64,000 bases of DNA from Gelatoporia subvermispora B (Eukaryota > Basidiomycota > Agaricomycetes > Polyporales > Gelatoporiaceae): positions 1,220,298 to 1,284,297 of the forward strand of contig KB445791.1 in NCBI GenBank assembly GCA_000320605.2. Reading direction: 5' to 3'. Below the pieces are notes generated by a model, which searched no databases, had not been told where the DNA came from, and worked only from the letters and a program-made list of their open reading frames with translations. A program made the position numbers and the translations under genes. Positions 14,101 to 28,628 of the stretch are shown in pieces (the first letter of the stretch is position 1; each line of letters begins with the position of its first letter).

Positions 14101-14775
14101 TCGCACACGGTGTGGTATGCAGGCAGCTTGTACAACGTCTATGTGCAGGTCGTACGAAAGAAGGGCATCCAACTCGGTGTGTACCTCCACCGCCAGTCGA
14201 GCGTCGATCCGATCCCCCCGCCATCGGCGCCTGCGGTGGCGGTCCATGCCTCAAGAGGGGATCGCGGCCACGCACGCGGTTCGTCTGCGTCGGGTGCCGT
14301 CACAGGCAGCGCAGGACAGCGTCCCTCGTCTTCCTCCTCGGGCAACTATTCCTCAGCCACGCTTCCTCTTTCGCGGAGCCTAACACCGCAGTCCAGCCCC
14401 GCCTCGCCCTCGACGGGCACGCCGTCCTCGCTCCCGAGCAGCCTCCCGCAGATGTCCGCCGGTGACGGGGGCGTGGCGCTGCCCGCGACGGGTACGCCAG
14501 TCATGCCGCAGCAGCCGTACCGGGACCCGCGCACGGAGGTGTGCGCGTACTTTACGATCGCGTGCGCAAGCGCGACGGGCGCGAGCCTGACGCGCTTCAC
14601 GAGCTCTCCGGACGAGTTCCGCGTGAGCCAGAGCTGGGGCTGGAAGTCGAGCTCGCTCAGGACGGAGGAGTTCATGGAGGTCGGCCCGGACGGTGAGCCG
14701 ATCGCTGCTGCCGCGGGCGTGCCTGCGGCGAGGGAGGTTAGCCTGAGGGCGACGGTGGTGCTAGGCGTAGTCTGA
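11119..14775 (+). CDS. BTB/POZ domain protein
   Basis: Five exons (11119-11367, 11432-11552, 12351-12357, 12408-13467, 13528-14775) sum to 2685 nt, giving 894 residues. The N-terminal BTB domain reads LQSHLYTSFLQHKTADVALR, HRVVLIQAGFFQSLFTGGF, VFDDPNITRPAFEICIARLY, GGGPPLH. BTB domains mediate dimerisation and often link targets to CUL3 ubiquitin ligases. A long region with acidic and Ser/Pro-rich stretches follows. A second conserved block near residue ~590 reads PPFRFAVEFWDVDSLKEKSR, then VWYAGSLYNVYVQVVRKKG and IQLGVYLHRQSS; I know this only as a feature of fungal BTB proteins. Intron 2 is 798 bp, far longer than its neighbours, and contains an internal duplication. The following exon is only 7 nt but is required by the frame. 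The likely start is ATG 11119 (MAHLSSPPSSRG). Confidence 0.8.
11640..12130 (+). repeat. Diverged tandem duplication inside intron 2 of the BTB gene
   Basis: Two related copies lie about 322 bp apart. The block near 11661 (CTGCTCAGTC, then GCGAGT.CCCG and GACGGGTGCTTCC) recurs near 11983 (CTGCTCAGTC, GCGAGTACCCG, GACGGATGCTTCC). The similarity resumes about 110 bp later (CTTCTATATGACGCACACGA versus CTTCTGTATGACACATTTGA, and GATCGGGAGT in both). This makes most of the intron a degenerate two-copy repeat, which explains its length. Confidence 0.6.
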
Positions 14776-15720
14776 TGCGCCGTGTTGTGGACATTTGGTG
14801 GATGAGCTTTGTCCTATGCTTTGCAGTGCAGTGCTCTTCCTGTATGCTACCATATTAGTTGCCTTGTTTGGCCTTGCAATTACTGGGACTTCGTATCATA
14901 ATCATTCATAGCAGCTATTGTTGATTCGCCTGTATTGTATTTTTACGGAAGCACTACAAACTACGCCAACATCTAGTCAAGCGATCTTGTCTACTAGTTG
15001 GACCTCGCTTGGAGCAGTAAGTAAAAGTCCACCGTGCGCTGAATGGTACGCAAGAGACGGGAGTTGGGGCGCACCTGAGTGAGATGCGCGCGGGTGGAGT
15101 CAACACGCCAGGGAAGACTTGCGGTAGCCTGATCGCTGATAGAGGTTGCTTAGAAGTTAGCTAGTTCAGTCTGATATATATCCACGGCTCGCTGCACTCG
15201 ATCATAGATTGCTCATCGTATCTCTACAACATTCACTGAATACATTTCTTAGTACGTCGTATCGGTCTGATGATAGCAAATGCCGTCTTTAGATTCCGGC
15301 GCATGCTCGATCGCTAAATTCTCACTATCAGTATGAACCTCAATAAGTATACGTGGTTCTTTGCTATTGCCCTTTTCACACGCTTCAATCCTCTCTGCGC
15401 TCTGCTCACTTTCTCGTCAACTTCTTCGGGTCATCTCAGCCTATCTGTCCATAAATTGACCAGTATTTCTGCCCCTTTGTAGAATGGAATGGTGTGTGCT
15501 CCGTGGCACTGTAATATGTAGGTGATGTATGCGGGCAGTGTAAACATCCAAGCTGATGGGTAATACACCAATATAAATGAGCAGCGCAAAGAGCGCGACG
15601 CAATCATACTACTGTGGCTGACGGCCATGATCTGAAGGAATCGGTACGGATACGCCCATGAATACCAATTCCGACTGCCTGCAATATTCAGAACAAATCG
15701 ATCCCTCCAAGTGAGCTCCA
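14776..15720. other. AT-richer intergenic sequence
   Basis: About 950 bp between the BTB gene and the membrane-protein gene, which are convergent. It should contain both 3' ends. I see no supported gene. Confidence 0.4.
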
Positions 15721-17153
15721 TCAAGGAGATGAATCACTGCGTGCGAAAACGGATCCAATTCTTTCCAAATATCTCGGGGGCGGGCTCCCCAACCTCCCAG
15801 ATGATTCCTCTTGCACCACCTTGTCCGACTTCAGGTTGGGACCAGGCGCCCCCGCGACGGCTTGCCTTCCTTCGAACACCCCACGGGCTGACTCGTCATA
15901 GTGACTGCCCCCTCCTTCCGTAGCCGAGGAAGCTGCATACATCCGACGAAGGAGGCCGGGGCTTGGTGGCGGACCGTCCAGAATAGGGATACCGGGAGGA
16001 GGGATAGGTGCCCGGCCAGCTTGTATATCCATGGAAGAAGGGATGGACGTAAAAGCGGGGGTCCCTGACGTGACAGACATAACAGCGGGTTCTACGAGCT
16101 GTGCAGCCCCACCAGGCGGTTGGTTGGCCGCAGTGACTGACGTCAGATTAGGCGAGCGCAATTGAGATTCGATCCCCTGCTCGGGAGCATAATTCGAAGC
16201 CACGCTTTCCGTCGACAAAGGACAGTCTTCGTCAAATGAAAAAGATTTGTCGCTACCTCTGACGATTCTCTCGATACCATGGAATCGGAGACGTCTGAAG
16301 TAGAGCACCACGCCGGAAATAATAGCGATGAACAGAATCACCGCCACCGTTGCGAGAGCGATAATCGCGTCTCTGGATTTCGCGGCTGTTCCCTGAGCGG
16401 CGATAGGGATTGTGCTAGACGACGGTGTGGACTCGGGCACTGGCGCCTCCTCCAGGTCCGTCCTATCACCAAAGTTTTAGTCAGTATTCGATCATTATCA
16501 TAGACACAAACGGTACTGACGTATAGAGGAAAGAATCGAGGAAAATAACGGATTCCAATCCATTGCCGGCACTGCTCTTTCCGTTCGCTAAGGTGAATGT
16601 GTGGTTGTCGTCTGGCAGTGACTCCATCTGAAACACAGGTACGGAGTACTGATATGGCGGGGTGCCGCTTGAAGCAACCTCGTTGTATGTGTAGGCACCA
16701 ACTTGCTCCCCATCAAGGTAGAAAATCATATCGGAGTCGAAAAGGCCCGCGTTCAAAACGCAGTATGCATAGATAGCAGTTCCTGACATAGCGTTAAATG
16801 AGGGAGATAGTTGGACGAGAACAGATTCTCATACACGTACCTCGAAATGTAACAGTGGCATTCAAAGAAGTTGTTGCAGTAGAGTCAAAAGCAGACCCAT
16901 GCCACGTGGCGTCTACTACCTGACTCAAATCCATTGGATCGTTGAATGATCCGATAGGGCAAACATTTCCGCAGGGATCAGGGCACGGATTGCAATCCTG
17001 GTGAGAATACCAGGCGCCCAGAGGACTGTATGACACATTCCTTTGAGTCAACGGGTCACCGTTAGTATCGTCAATGGTGACGTTGTATGGGAACGCGAAT
17101 GTGCACAGAGCGGTGAATTGTAGAAAGATGAGGAGGATTGCAATGCGCAGCAT
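15721..17153 (-). CDS. Single-pass membrane protein with secreted lectin-like ectodomain
   Basis: Three exons are visible. The first codes a signal peptide (MLRIAILLIFLQFTALCTFA) and the start of an ectodomain with a cysteine cluster (CNPCPDPCGNVC). The next reads AIYAYCVLNAGL, DMIFYLDGEQVGAY, HTFTLANG and SVIFLDSFLYT, a pattern common in the extracellular part of agaricomycete membrane proteins with a galactose-binding-like fold. The last exon has a Ser/Thr/Pro stalk, one membrane helix (IIALATVAVILFIAIISGVV, about 16310-16370) followed by basic residues, and a ~190-residue cytoplasmic tail ending in a PPPRY motif that WW domains could bind. The ligand and function are unknown. The Met at 17153 is preferred; in-frame Met codons exist at 17165 and 17198. 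It is paralogous to the broken copy at 20060-21174. Confidence 0.75.
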
Positions 17154-17249
17154 CGCCAAATGCATGAAGGGTTCACCTGAAGCTCGAGATGTGTCCAAAC
17201 TACGATAGCAGGCAGATCTGACTGGGTCTGAAAGTAGAGCGGCAAAGGA

Positions 17250-20059
17250 TCGTTAATATGGCGGATGGATTTGTTATATCAAGGAGCTTGGTAATACAGC
17301 GCAGCGATCGTCATCAGTGAGCGACTCAACCTTCACAGGACAACCTTCGAAGTCGGCAACATATGAGTCATCCAAATTAAACAATGGATGGACCGTGCCA
17401 GCATCGCATCCTGACTTTCACATCAACGAATATCTTGTCTATGACACAGACCTCGCTGAGTTGACGGTCACCAACGGGGCCAAATCTGACAGCGCGCAGG
17501 AATCCGCTCGAGTGTGCAATACAGGCTTCAATCGAGCAATATGCGTGCTGGCAGTCTCTGGGCGGTGCATGGCGGCATTGAGCAACTAAATGTGCTGCGA
17601 TCTGTCAGTCATGAGGCGTACAGATTTGTTAAATGCTGAGAAGAAGAAGTATCATGGAGTAACACTTCGGCAGGATCCCTGACTTGACATTCCACTATCC
17701 CGCTTTTAGATTACCTTAGCACTGTTCCTCGTTGAGGAAACCCCACCATACCTCACATTCCGAATCAGCTTAAGCCTGGACGACGGCAAACGGAGCTGAA
17801 TTCGAGGGAATACATGGTTTTGACGGTGGTCACGGCCTTGTCAACACCGTCATTCCTTTGGCGACGAGGTCGTGAGATTCGGCGGAAAGTCGCGCGCGAC
17901 CTGCCGACTGAAAGATGGCCGCCTTCGGAGAAGACACGAGAAGTCCGGACAACATGGCAATGTGTACAAGTATGGGAGCCGGAGGTACGCACATCCAGGT
18001 TAGGAAACGCATTGGCAACAGGAAGGAATAGTCGTAGCCAAGAGTGTTAGAGCAAGACTCACTGGAGACGATCACCGGCCATGCTTCTTTATCTTTATTC
18101 TCGCGGTTCTCTGTTGCATTTGTCGTGAAGGCAAAGCGTTCCGAAGGCGCAGTATCAGTAGAAGGCACCAACAAGCCCTAAGACCTATTGAGAGGATATC
18201 GAAGAACATGTGGACGATCGCGTGCACAACCCATTTGCAGCATGCAGTGGAAATAAGAGTCCCGAGACCTCACAAGAGAGGCGCAGGATATCGAGAATAA
18301 CATTACGTCTTCCCACGACGCCATCTTCGGAAGCCAATGAAGATTGTTGGCACGCTAGCAACTGTATAGGGCCAAAGAGCCCATCTGATGATTGTAGGAA
18401 GGGAGTCGAGGCTTGAAGCTTGAAGCTCGAGCCTGACCGGGGTTTATAGTCCTGGACACAGTCATCCCCAGCTCGGAGCATGCAAATAACCAAGTAAGAA
18501 TGGTTGAACAGATAATGCACGAGGACCTCTTCAAATATCATCGGGCGCAAGTCAGCCTCAGACAAGGCTATGCAAACCCGCCAGTGGGGGATTGACGCCA
18601 CATGATAAGCCCGCAATCTCCTCCTCCTCCTCCTTCACGTCCTTCTCGATCGGGATCTTATTTCACACGCTTTGCCTTCTGTTTCTTCGCCTCTATATGC
18701 TCACTTTTCAGACTTCACACTTTCTATCTGCGCCCAACCAGTCTGTCTTCACCTGCATACCTCTTGGCATGCGTTTGTGCTCTGTGAGAGCGCCTCATAC
18801 GCTACCACCTGGTCGGTACCGCGGTTGCGGACTGTGCTTCTCCCCGAAGACATTGTGGCTATTACCAGGCGTTCAAGCATGTTCACGAGAAGCGGACGCG
18901 GGATGTGGAAGTACCATTGCAATGCGCAATTCTTTCACATCCAATGCTTACGAATAGAGGCAACACTGGACTATTCCACCTACCCGGACTATCAGGCCTT
19001 GAGGTAGTGAGGCCTGAGGACCTTTGTAGCGCACATCCTTCCTCGCAAATCTTTGCAGAAGCAAAGGCTGGTGGATTGATAATGGGCCGCATAACTACTG
19101 TGCTGTGGCCACTTCTCAGGGAGTACGACCAACTGGACAGACGCATAGAGACAGATCTAGCTCCCGAATGGTATTCTGGCGGCGGAGTGTCCAGTCTCTG
19201 GGCCGATTCCTCGCTCATTGAAGTATTGTCTGGCAAATACTCGCGACAAGACATACCATGGGGATCTGCCCTCCCTCATACAGTTCACACGTGGCCTAGT
19301 CATAGTGACATATCCCTTTCTCTGTGGCTGGAGAGGCTGGGCAAACCTAACAGCGATGGCCGAGAGTGGATGGCGACGCTTCATCGAGAAAGGGAGGTGA
19401 GACGGGAACTTGGACTTTTCTCGTGTCCCAAGATAGAAGCCTCAAGAGGAAATGGCTCGAAATTACGTAACGGGTACGGAATCAGTGATGGGCGTTAGAA
19501 ACGATGTTTTGTTTGACAAGTCGCAACATTCCATCAGAAAGGGAAGTGACTCTGGTCAAGGGGTGGTTGCTTCAGCGGGGCGATTCATGCACATGATCAG
19601 CTAGACAGCGGCTAAGCTGACAGTCATGACAGCTCGAGGACACAGCATACCAGAAAGTAATGCCAGTGTTTGCTCAACTTAACATCAGTGAGCGCCTTTC
19701 GCGGAGTTTATGCAAGGCCGCTGGGTCTCCCAGAAGGTTGTCAAGGTGACGGAGGAATACATAACATCGATGATCAAGTGCGTACAGAACATGTTGGGTT
19801 TGAGCGCAGAGAAAGGCGACTTCAGGCGCCTCCCCGGAGACCACATATGACTTGGTATCTAGTGGTCAGAGCTGAACAAATTCAGCTTACCAAGCGCGCG
19901 TTTGAGGCTGCTAGAGGCTGCCCGCCTGCCGCGGACAACGTCGGGTCTCGGCACGGTCTTCAAGCTAGTAGAACAATGTTGTTTCTTCGGCGCACATGCG
20001 GTTTCGTATACACTTGCAGTAGTGGAGGAAAGTGGGCGGGCATCAGCACGCACTATCGT
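17250..20059. other. Gene-poor sequence, possible tail remnant at 18883-19254 (minus)
   Basis: There is no supported gene. One minus-strand frame (19254-18883) reads SMSEESAQRL then PPPEYHSGARS. That resembles the cytoplasmic tail of the membrane-protein family on either side, so it may be a leftover tail exon. The rest looks like non-coding or decayed sequence. Confidence 0.3.
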
Positions 20060-21174
20060 TTAACAAGAGTGGTATGTATGGCTACTCCTCTCAGCGAGTG
20101 ACATGAAGTGAACTGCTGCGCAGATATAGATCCAGGCTTCGAAGCATATTCCGACAGCGGAGTATTCGGCATCTGCGACAGGGTTTATGAATGATTCCTC
20201 GCTCATTGACCTAGCCGTCCTGTTACTACATCGACGCCAAGGAAGGTATGTGAAAAGTATGAAGCAGCCATTCTGCCGTGACTGCAGGTCGCAGGAAATG
20301 CGTACGGTCCAGACATGATCAAAAAGGCCAGCCTCATGTCCACAATACACCCCTCCTCCTCCAAGCGAGTTGAACAGGATCCCAACTACCACTGCGGTAG
20401 CGATGACGATATTCGTGTATTTCTTCGTGGCTTGAGCTGGGGAAGATGTTGTAGTTGACGGTGACATTGACGGCTCATTGTCCTCAGACAATTCAGTCCT
20501 ATGGCGGTTTGATCAGTGAGTATTTCTTACATTGTCACGGGCAGCAATAATATATATCGGATATAATCTAGAACCACCATGGAGGACGCTCCATTCTCGG
20601 CATCATTTCGTTCATTCGCCAATGTGAAGGTGTGACTGCCGCTGGCAAAAGGCCCGAACGCAAATACAAGGGTAGACGTGTTATGGCTTGTGTTTACAGG
20701 GGTCATCCAGTATGATTCGAACCCCACTTGCTATTCGTGGAGGCAAAACATCATATCGTCGCGACCGTACTTTGTGTTCAGTATGCAATAGGCATAGATA
20801 GCGGTTCCTGGGGTAGGTATGAGCTAGATCCCGTGATGTACAGGAGTATTGCATACCTCGAAAGGTGACAGTGGCATCAGGAAACGAGGGCGTATCCCCA
20901 AAATCGAAAAGAGACGCATGCCATGTGGGATCCACTGACTCATGCCTATAGGCCATGACTTCTCGCCCGTCTGGGAGTCATTGCACAGCGCACAATCCTG
21001 AGCGGAAAATCAAATAGCTGGTGTAATATACGAGATGTTCCCTCGAGTAAAGTCGTCACCGTACGTATCATCGGCAGTGACATTGGACGGGAACGCGAAT
21101 ATGCGAGTTGTGAATTGTAGAGAGATGAGAAGGAGTACACTCCGCAGGATCACTGCACCAATCTGGAGGATCAT
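20060..21174 (-). pseudogene. Broken paralog of the 15721-17153 membrane protein
   Basis: The same order of blocks is present but damaged. A signal peptide starts at 21174 (MILQIGAVILRSVLLLISLQ) and is followed by FAFPSNVTADDTYGDD, matching FAFPYNVTIDDTNGDP in the intact copy. An in-frame TAG then replaces the tryptophan of AWYSHQDC. A frameshift lies before DPTWHASLFDFGDTP. A second TAG interrupts MMFCLHE*QVGFE where the intact gene reads MIFYLDGEQVGAY. Later blocks (SHTFTLANE, MVVLDYIRYIL) and a membrane segment (NIVIATAVVVGILF) remain. With at least three lesions it cannot make the full protein. Confidence 0.75.
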
Positions 21175-22439
21175 TTGTCTAGGGCTAAGAATATGTGCGT
21201 CCAAGCAGTGCGGGCTAGAATTTAGGTCGGGAAGTGGGCGATACTATAAAGAGGCATTCATATATGAGTCCATTGTCGAGTCATATAATCACCGCAGGGA
21301 TCAGCCCCTCGCATTGGCGATCGGGTAGTCATATAAACGATGTCCATCACATCTTTTCTGAAGGTATCAAACAATCGGATATAGCTGTCATTGTAACGAT
21401 GACACAATTTTTCACTGGTGGTCTCAGAGTCACCTATTAGAAATTCGCCATGCAGACTCGAGCAGAGACTGAAACGTCGCTACGTGTATGATCATGTGTG
21501 GCCATAAACAATCTCGCAATGGAGTCTTCTGACAAGATGCGGCTAGGCTAGATATAGCGACTGATAACAATCACTGTGCGGCTCGATTGCTTCCTCAAAT
21601 GCCAAACAGTCCGGAGAATATATTAACGACAAGCAAGGAGAAGAATAGTGCAGTCTACATAATCATTGAATCCGTCCAAACAGTTCATCCAAAGATCGGG
21701 ATCTGGCTACTCGAATTGAAGTCATTTGGGCGAGTTGAAAATGGGAAAGAGTAATGCAGACATGAATAACAAGATTTATCGAGGAGCTCGGTGAATCTCG
21801 ATGCGACGGTGGACATTTAATGCCCCACAGAGTAAGTTTTATGTTATCACATCAGCCGTCCGGCTGATATCGGTGTGATAACTTGGTCATATCAGATGGC
21901 GCATAGGATTATGCTCCAGTTGGCACTTAGCGAACGCTCGAGATTTCACTATGACTTTCAACAATGATACAATCTGCAGAGGACACCGGAACTATTGAAG
22001 CGCAACTGCCGGCTAATCAAAGCTCGAGCCACCAAAGGTATCGATAAACTTAATGCTGACAGGCAGCACGGGGTTGTGCGAGGCGACTCTTAAACCTGAA
22101 ACACTTGACCCCGGAACCCGGCGAGAAGGAGTCGTGAGTCAGCTAACAGCTCTCACAGTTTTCGAAGTATCCTAGAGCAGACCAATTCGTGCCCCCATTA
22201 TGCTCCTCGAGGGCCAGCTCGCGGTAAGTCCCGTAACTGAGTTTGCTAAATAGGTATAGCATATGACCAACGGCTTACAGCTAGACAATGTGGACTTGAC
22301 CTTCCACATGGACAAATCCACTGCTATCTTACAAGCGTCCCTCGCTCCTCTGCAACTGACTGTAACTCTGTAAGTCTTGCCCTCATCTTCGGTCTAAACG
22401 AAGTGTCAGCACCGTTAGATACGCCTTGGAAGGTTGCAC
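21175..22439. other. Intergenic sequence with one hairpin
   Basis: No supported gene. A two-exon reading of ~39 residues at 22199-22374 (plus) is possible but has no similarity that I recognise. The notable element is the inverted repeat at 21844-21881, listed separately. Confidence 0.35.
21844..21881. repeat. Imperfect 38-bp inverted repeat
   Basis: TTATCAC followed by ATCAGCCG is mirrored by CGGCTGAT and, four unpaired bases plus GT later, GTGATAA. The inner 8-bp arms are perfect around a 2-bp centre. It lies in non-coding sequence about 560 bp beyond the end of the ABCD transporter gene. It could be a transcription-factor site, the 3' hairpin of a transcript, or a MITE remnant. Confidence 0.5.
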
Positions 22440-25333
<2,894 letters not shown>

Positions 25334-26024
25334 CTTGTCGTGAGAGCTCCTGATCAGCTCTATCGACCCTGATGGATGTGTTCAGGGATCTGAGGAGGAA
25401 GTGGCATGAGCTGGAGCCTGTCACGCACGGCTGCTGCACAGCGTCAGTGATGAACGCGTGCATGTGATTATGTATCAGACAAGTGCATGCAGTAGCCGCT
25501 CACCGTGATCGGGTACCACGTGGGATTCCTATTTGGGCCCGCGCGAGTCAGGCCACAAAATCTCTGAGTCTCTGACTCGAGCTTGCATTCAGCTTGGACT
25601 GCGACTTCGATGCACCTCCTGTCCCGCAGGCTGTACAACGGCGGCTTCAACCACCTCAAATGCGCTGGCTTCCTGATTTACAGAACTCCCGTCATCGTCG
25701 ATGCGGCTGTGCTGGGTTTTCCCAGGCTGTGCTCAAGCGCGAGCAAAATACCGGCTAATGTTCGTGGTCAACTGCATTCCTCCTCTTCGTAGTCGCAACG
25801 TCGAATTTTCTATTCTCGGCCTTCGCACTTGTGGCTCTCGCTGTAGAAGGTACTGCCAAGCACATGTGGAACTTCGAAGCGTGAAAAAGCACCCATGAAA
25901 TTCGAAGTCTCGCATTGTTCAGTCAACTCGTGCATTCTGTGGTGCATAAAACTCACACGGTTGTACTGGCACTGAGTTCGGTAGCATCTTATCGAATGTT
26001 CATGTGAGCAGATGATTGTGTCAC

Positions 26025-26032
26025 TATATAAA
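26025..26032 (+). promoter_or_regulatory. TATA box of the carbonic anhydrase gene
   Basis: TATATAAA, about 155 bp upstream of the start codon. It predicts transcription from roughly 26055-26065 and a leader of ~125 nt that includes one upstream ORF. Confidence 0.5.
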
Positions 26033-26109
26033 CGCCATTCTGTCGTCATGTTACCTTATCCTCCTATTTCCGTGGAGCTTCTCACTTACCTCCGCACATC
26101 TATAGAACG

Positions 26110-26175
26110 ATGCCCAGACCGAGCCCTCCGACTACTCAACAAGTCAGAACCCCCACAGGTACTACTCGACCCTGA
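26110..26175 (+). promoter_or_regulatory. Upstream ORF in the carbonic anhydrase leader
   Basis: A 21-codon ORF (MPRPSPPTTQQVRTPTGTTR...) ends 11 nt before the main start codon, close enough to affect translation of the enzyme. It depends on transcription starting near the TATA box at 26025. Confidence 0.4.
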
Positions 26176-26186
26176 CACACAAGAGT

Positions 26187-26921
26187 ATGTCGGTTCATCG
26201 CGACTTTAACAAGGCCAACGAGGCATATGTCGCCAACTTTGGCGATAAGGGCCGCCTCGCCTTGGCACCGACCAAGAAGCTCGCAATTGGTATTATACAG
26301 CTTCGCTCATCGACCGGCCGAGATCGCTGATATCGTCTTCTTTAGTGACCTGCATGGATGCTCGTATTAAGTGAGCTTCTCCTGGGATCTACGGGTACCG
26401 TCTCGGTTACATCTGACGTTTATCAGTCCTTACGCCCATCTCGGTATCAACGAGGGCGAGGCACACATCATCCGCAACGCAGGCGGTGTCGCGTATGTGA
26501 ACTTTTCCTCAGACCTCGCCCCACCAGACTGAGTTCGTTTCGAATAGCAAAGACGCCCTGCGCAGCATCATCATCTCGCAGCGCCTCCTGGGTACTCGCG
26601 AGATTGCCGTCTTCCATCATACTGGTTGCGGCATGCTCACGTTCACCAGCTCTCACCTGCAGACTCTGGTGAAGGATTCCGATCCTGGAAACCCCGCTCT
26701 CGAGGCAGTCGACAAGATCGACTTCCTAGAGTTCCCGGATCTGGAGCAAAGCATCAAAGATGACGTTGCATTCCTGAAGGAGAACCCGCTCGTGCTTCCG
26801 GAGACAGTCGTCACTGGCTGGGTTTATGAGGTTGAGACAGGCAAGGTATGTCCTGTGCAGAATCTCTGGGGTAGGCTCTGCGTTACTCATCTGCGGTGTT
26901 CAGATTCGCCAAATTGTCTGA
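26187..26921 (+). CDS. Beta-class carbonic anhydrase
   Basis: A zinc enzyme that interconverts CO2 and bicarbonate. Five exons (26187-26289, 26346-26370, 26427-26492, 26548-26845, 26904-26921) sum to 510 nt, giving 169 residues, a short beta-CA. The zinc and active-site motifs are present: TCMDARINPYAHLGI (Cys ligand plus the Asp-Arg dyad), EGEAHIIRNAGGVA, and AVFHHTGCGMLTF (His and Cys ligands). The C-terminus (TGWVYEVETGKIRQIV) is typical. The N-terminus MSVHRDFNKANEAYVANFGD has no targeting signal, so a cytosolic location is likely. Exon 2 is only 25 nt and carries the zinc-binding Cys. It is divergent from the ABCD transporter. Confidence 0.92.
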
Positions 26922-27340
26922 TATGTATCTGGAAGACAGTGCGATCTATCTTGCTGAGCTTTATTGATGAGACTTGCCATTCACACATCGGTTCACTCCG
27001 TCATATGTAATGTTACTTGACGATTGTCTCGGCGGAAAATCACACGGTCAGGCATGACGCACGTTCCTGGCTGATGAGGGCAAACGTTGAGGACAATGCG
27101 GGACCCCGGACGACGTCATTGCTCTGCCCAAGCACGTGCTGGTAAATGGGTCACGGGACCGTGTCGCATCCTTGGATCGAGATCCGAAAATTACAATTCT
27201 GAGCAGCGTCCGGCACAAAGGCCGGCATTTGTCTACTGAAGCTATTGGCTCGAGGTTGACTCGTCTTTGGAGAGCACATCCACCACCTTTTATAAAGCAG
27301 TGCAGGCACTGCAAACGAACTCGACCAACCCGACCCCACA
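26922..27340. other. Intergenic, promoter of the NT5C-like gene
   Basis: No gene seen. A TATAAA box at 27291-27296 lies ~45 bp before the next start codon. Confidence 0.5.
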
Positions 27341-28379
27341 ATGTCCGCTGCTGCTTCAGATCTGGCTGTCGAGCAAGTCCACGAAAAGGCACAGGCGGGC
27401 TCCGCCTTGAAGGAACTCGGCATCCCCGCTGACAAGCCTCTGATCTGCGTCGATCTGGACGACGTGCTGAGCCAGACGAACCGTGTTGTTGCCGAGTGTA
27501 TGAGTCCAAGCATCTAAGGATATAGCTCGCTCACATCGCTATTCATCGCATAGGGCACAATGATACCTATGGATCGGACATGAAGCTGTCGGAGTTCTAC
27601 TGTTCGTGTAATAGCCCTTGCATTGGTGATTTGCCCGGCTGATTCGAATAACAGATTACTACTACTGGAAAGTGAGTTCAAGAACGTGGTGAACTCAAGC
27701 GCATGATCCAAACTGCCCTACTCCAGAACCCCCACTGGGGCACGCCCGAGGAGACCTTCAGGAAGGTAGAGGAATTCTACAAGACCGATAGACTAGACAA
27801 AGCACCTCCGATCCCCGGTGCCTTCGAGGGTGCGCAAGCCTTGAAGAAGCTGGGATTCGCCCTGGTTGTCGTCACGGCTCGACAGCGGCGCGAAATGGAG
27901 CGGAGCATGAAGTGGCTCGAGGAGCACTACCCCAATACCTTCGAGACCATGATCTGTACCGGTCAGTCGCAGGAGACGCTCGCGGAGGAGGGTGAGGTCT
28001 TGACGAAGCTGTCGAAGGCCGAGGTATGGACGAACGTTGTGTCACGTTTAAGCGTGCTTAACATCCTGCTCTTGACCAGGTGTGCGCGAAGCTTGGTGCT
28101 AAGTTGATGATCGACGACTCCGTCGAGAACGCGCTGAAATGTGCAAAGGCGACGCCGCCGGTGGCCGTCCTGCTCCTCGGAGACTATGCGTGGAACCAGC
28201 GCGAGGCCAAGTTCAGCTCGATGAAGGATGAGACGAGCTTTGCAGAGAAATTGGAAAAGGAGGGTGGCCGTGAGTTCTGGAAGGACGACGATGTGGTCAT
28301 TCCGGAGGGCCAGTCGCCGATTCGGGTAAAGAACTGGGAGGAGATTGTGCGTTGGGTCGAGCAGAACATCAAGATCTAG
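27341..28379 (+). CDS. HAD-superfamily phosphatase, NT5C/5'-nucleotidase-like
   Basis: The HAD nucleophile motif is LICVDLDDVLSQTN (Asp-x-Asp, here DLDDV), early in the protein. The second motif is ALVVVTARQRREME, with Thr followed by Arg. The last motif is AKLMIDDSVENALKCA (paired Asp). This set matches the cytosolic 5'(3')-deoxynucleotidase type C family, although many fungal members are uncharacterised, so the substrate is uncertain. I read five exons with short introns; the joins restore AEWHNDTYGSDMKLSEFY, YYYWKNPHWGTPEETFRK and LSKAEVCAKLGAKLMIDD. The protein is about 250 residues with no signal peptide. TATAAA lies about 45 bp upstream. Confidence 0.75.
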
Positions 28380-28628
28380 ATATAAAATATGTACAACGTG
28401 GTTCCCTGTAGACAGAGCATATCACTGTGCTTGATCATCTTCAACGACTCTGCGTCGGCGTGAGGAGCGTTGAGGCCTTTCGGAAAGTAGACGTCGGCTG
28501 TAAACTCACGCGAAGCGCGTGGTGGCGGCGCGTCTCGCGTCCCGCCTGCTGGTGTGCAAGCTGTCATATGCCCATCCAAACGGCTTGCAGCCCACACCTC
28601 TCATAGCCTCAGGACTATCCTATATGCC

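Larger units (their letters stand above)
25334..26186. other. Divergent promoter region between ABCD transporter and carbonic anhydrase
   Basis: No gene is supported. It holds the upstream regions of two divergent genes. A TATA box for the carbonic anhydrase lies at 26025-26032, and an upstream ORF at 26110-26175 is listed separately. Confidence 0.4.

Noticed and set aside
18905..19498. 197-codon plus-strand frame
   Set aside because: No domain. The opposite strand carries a more family-like tail fragment; both could be decayed sequence.
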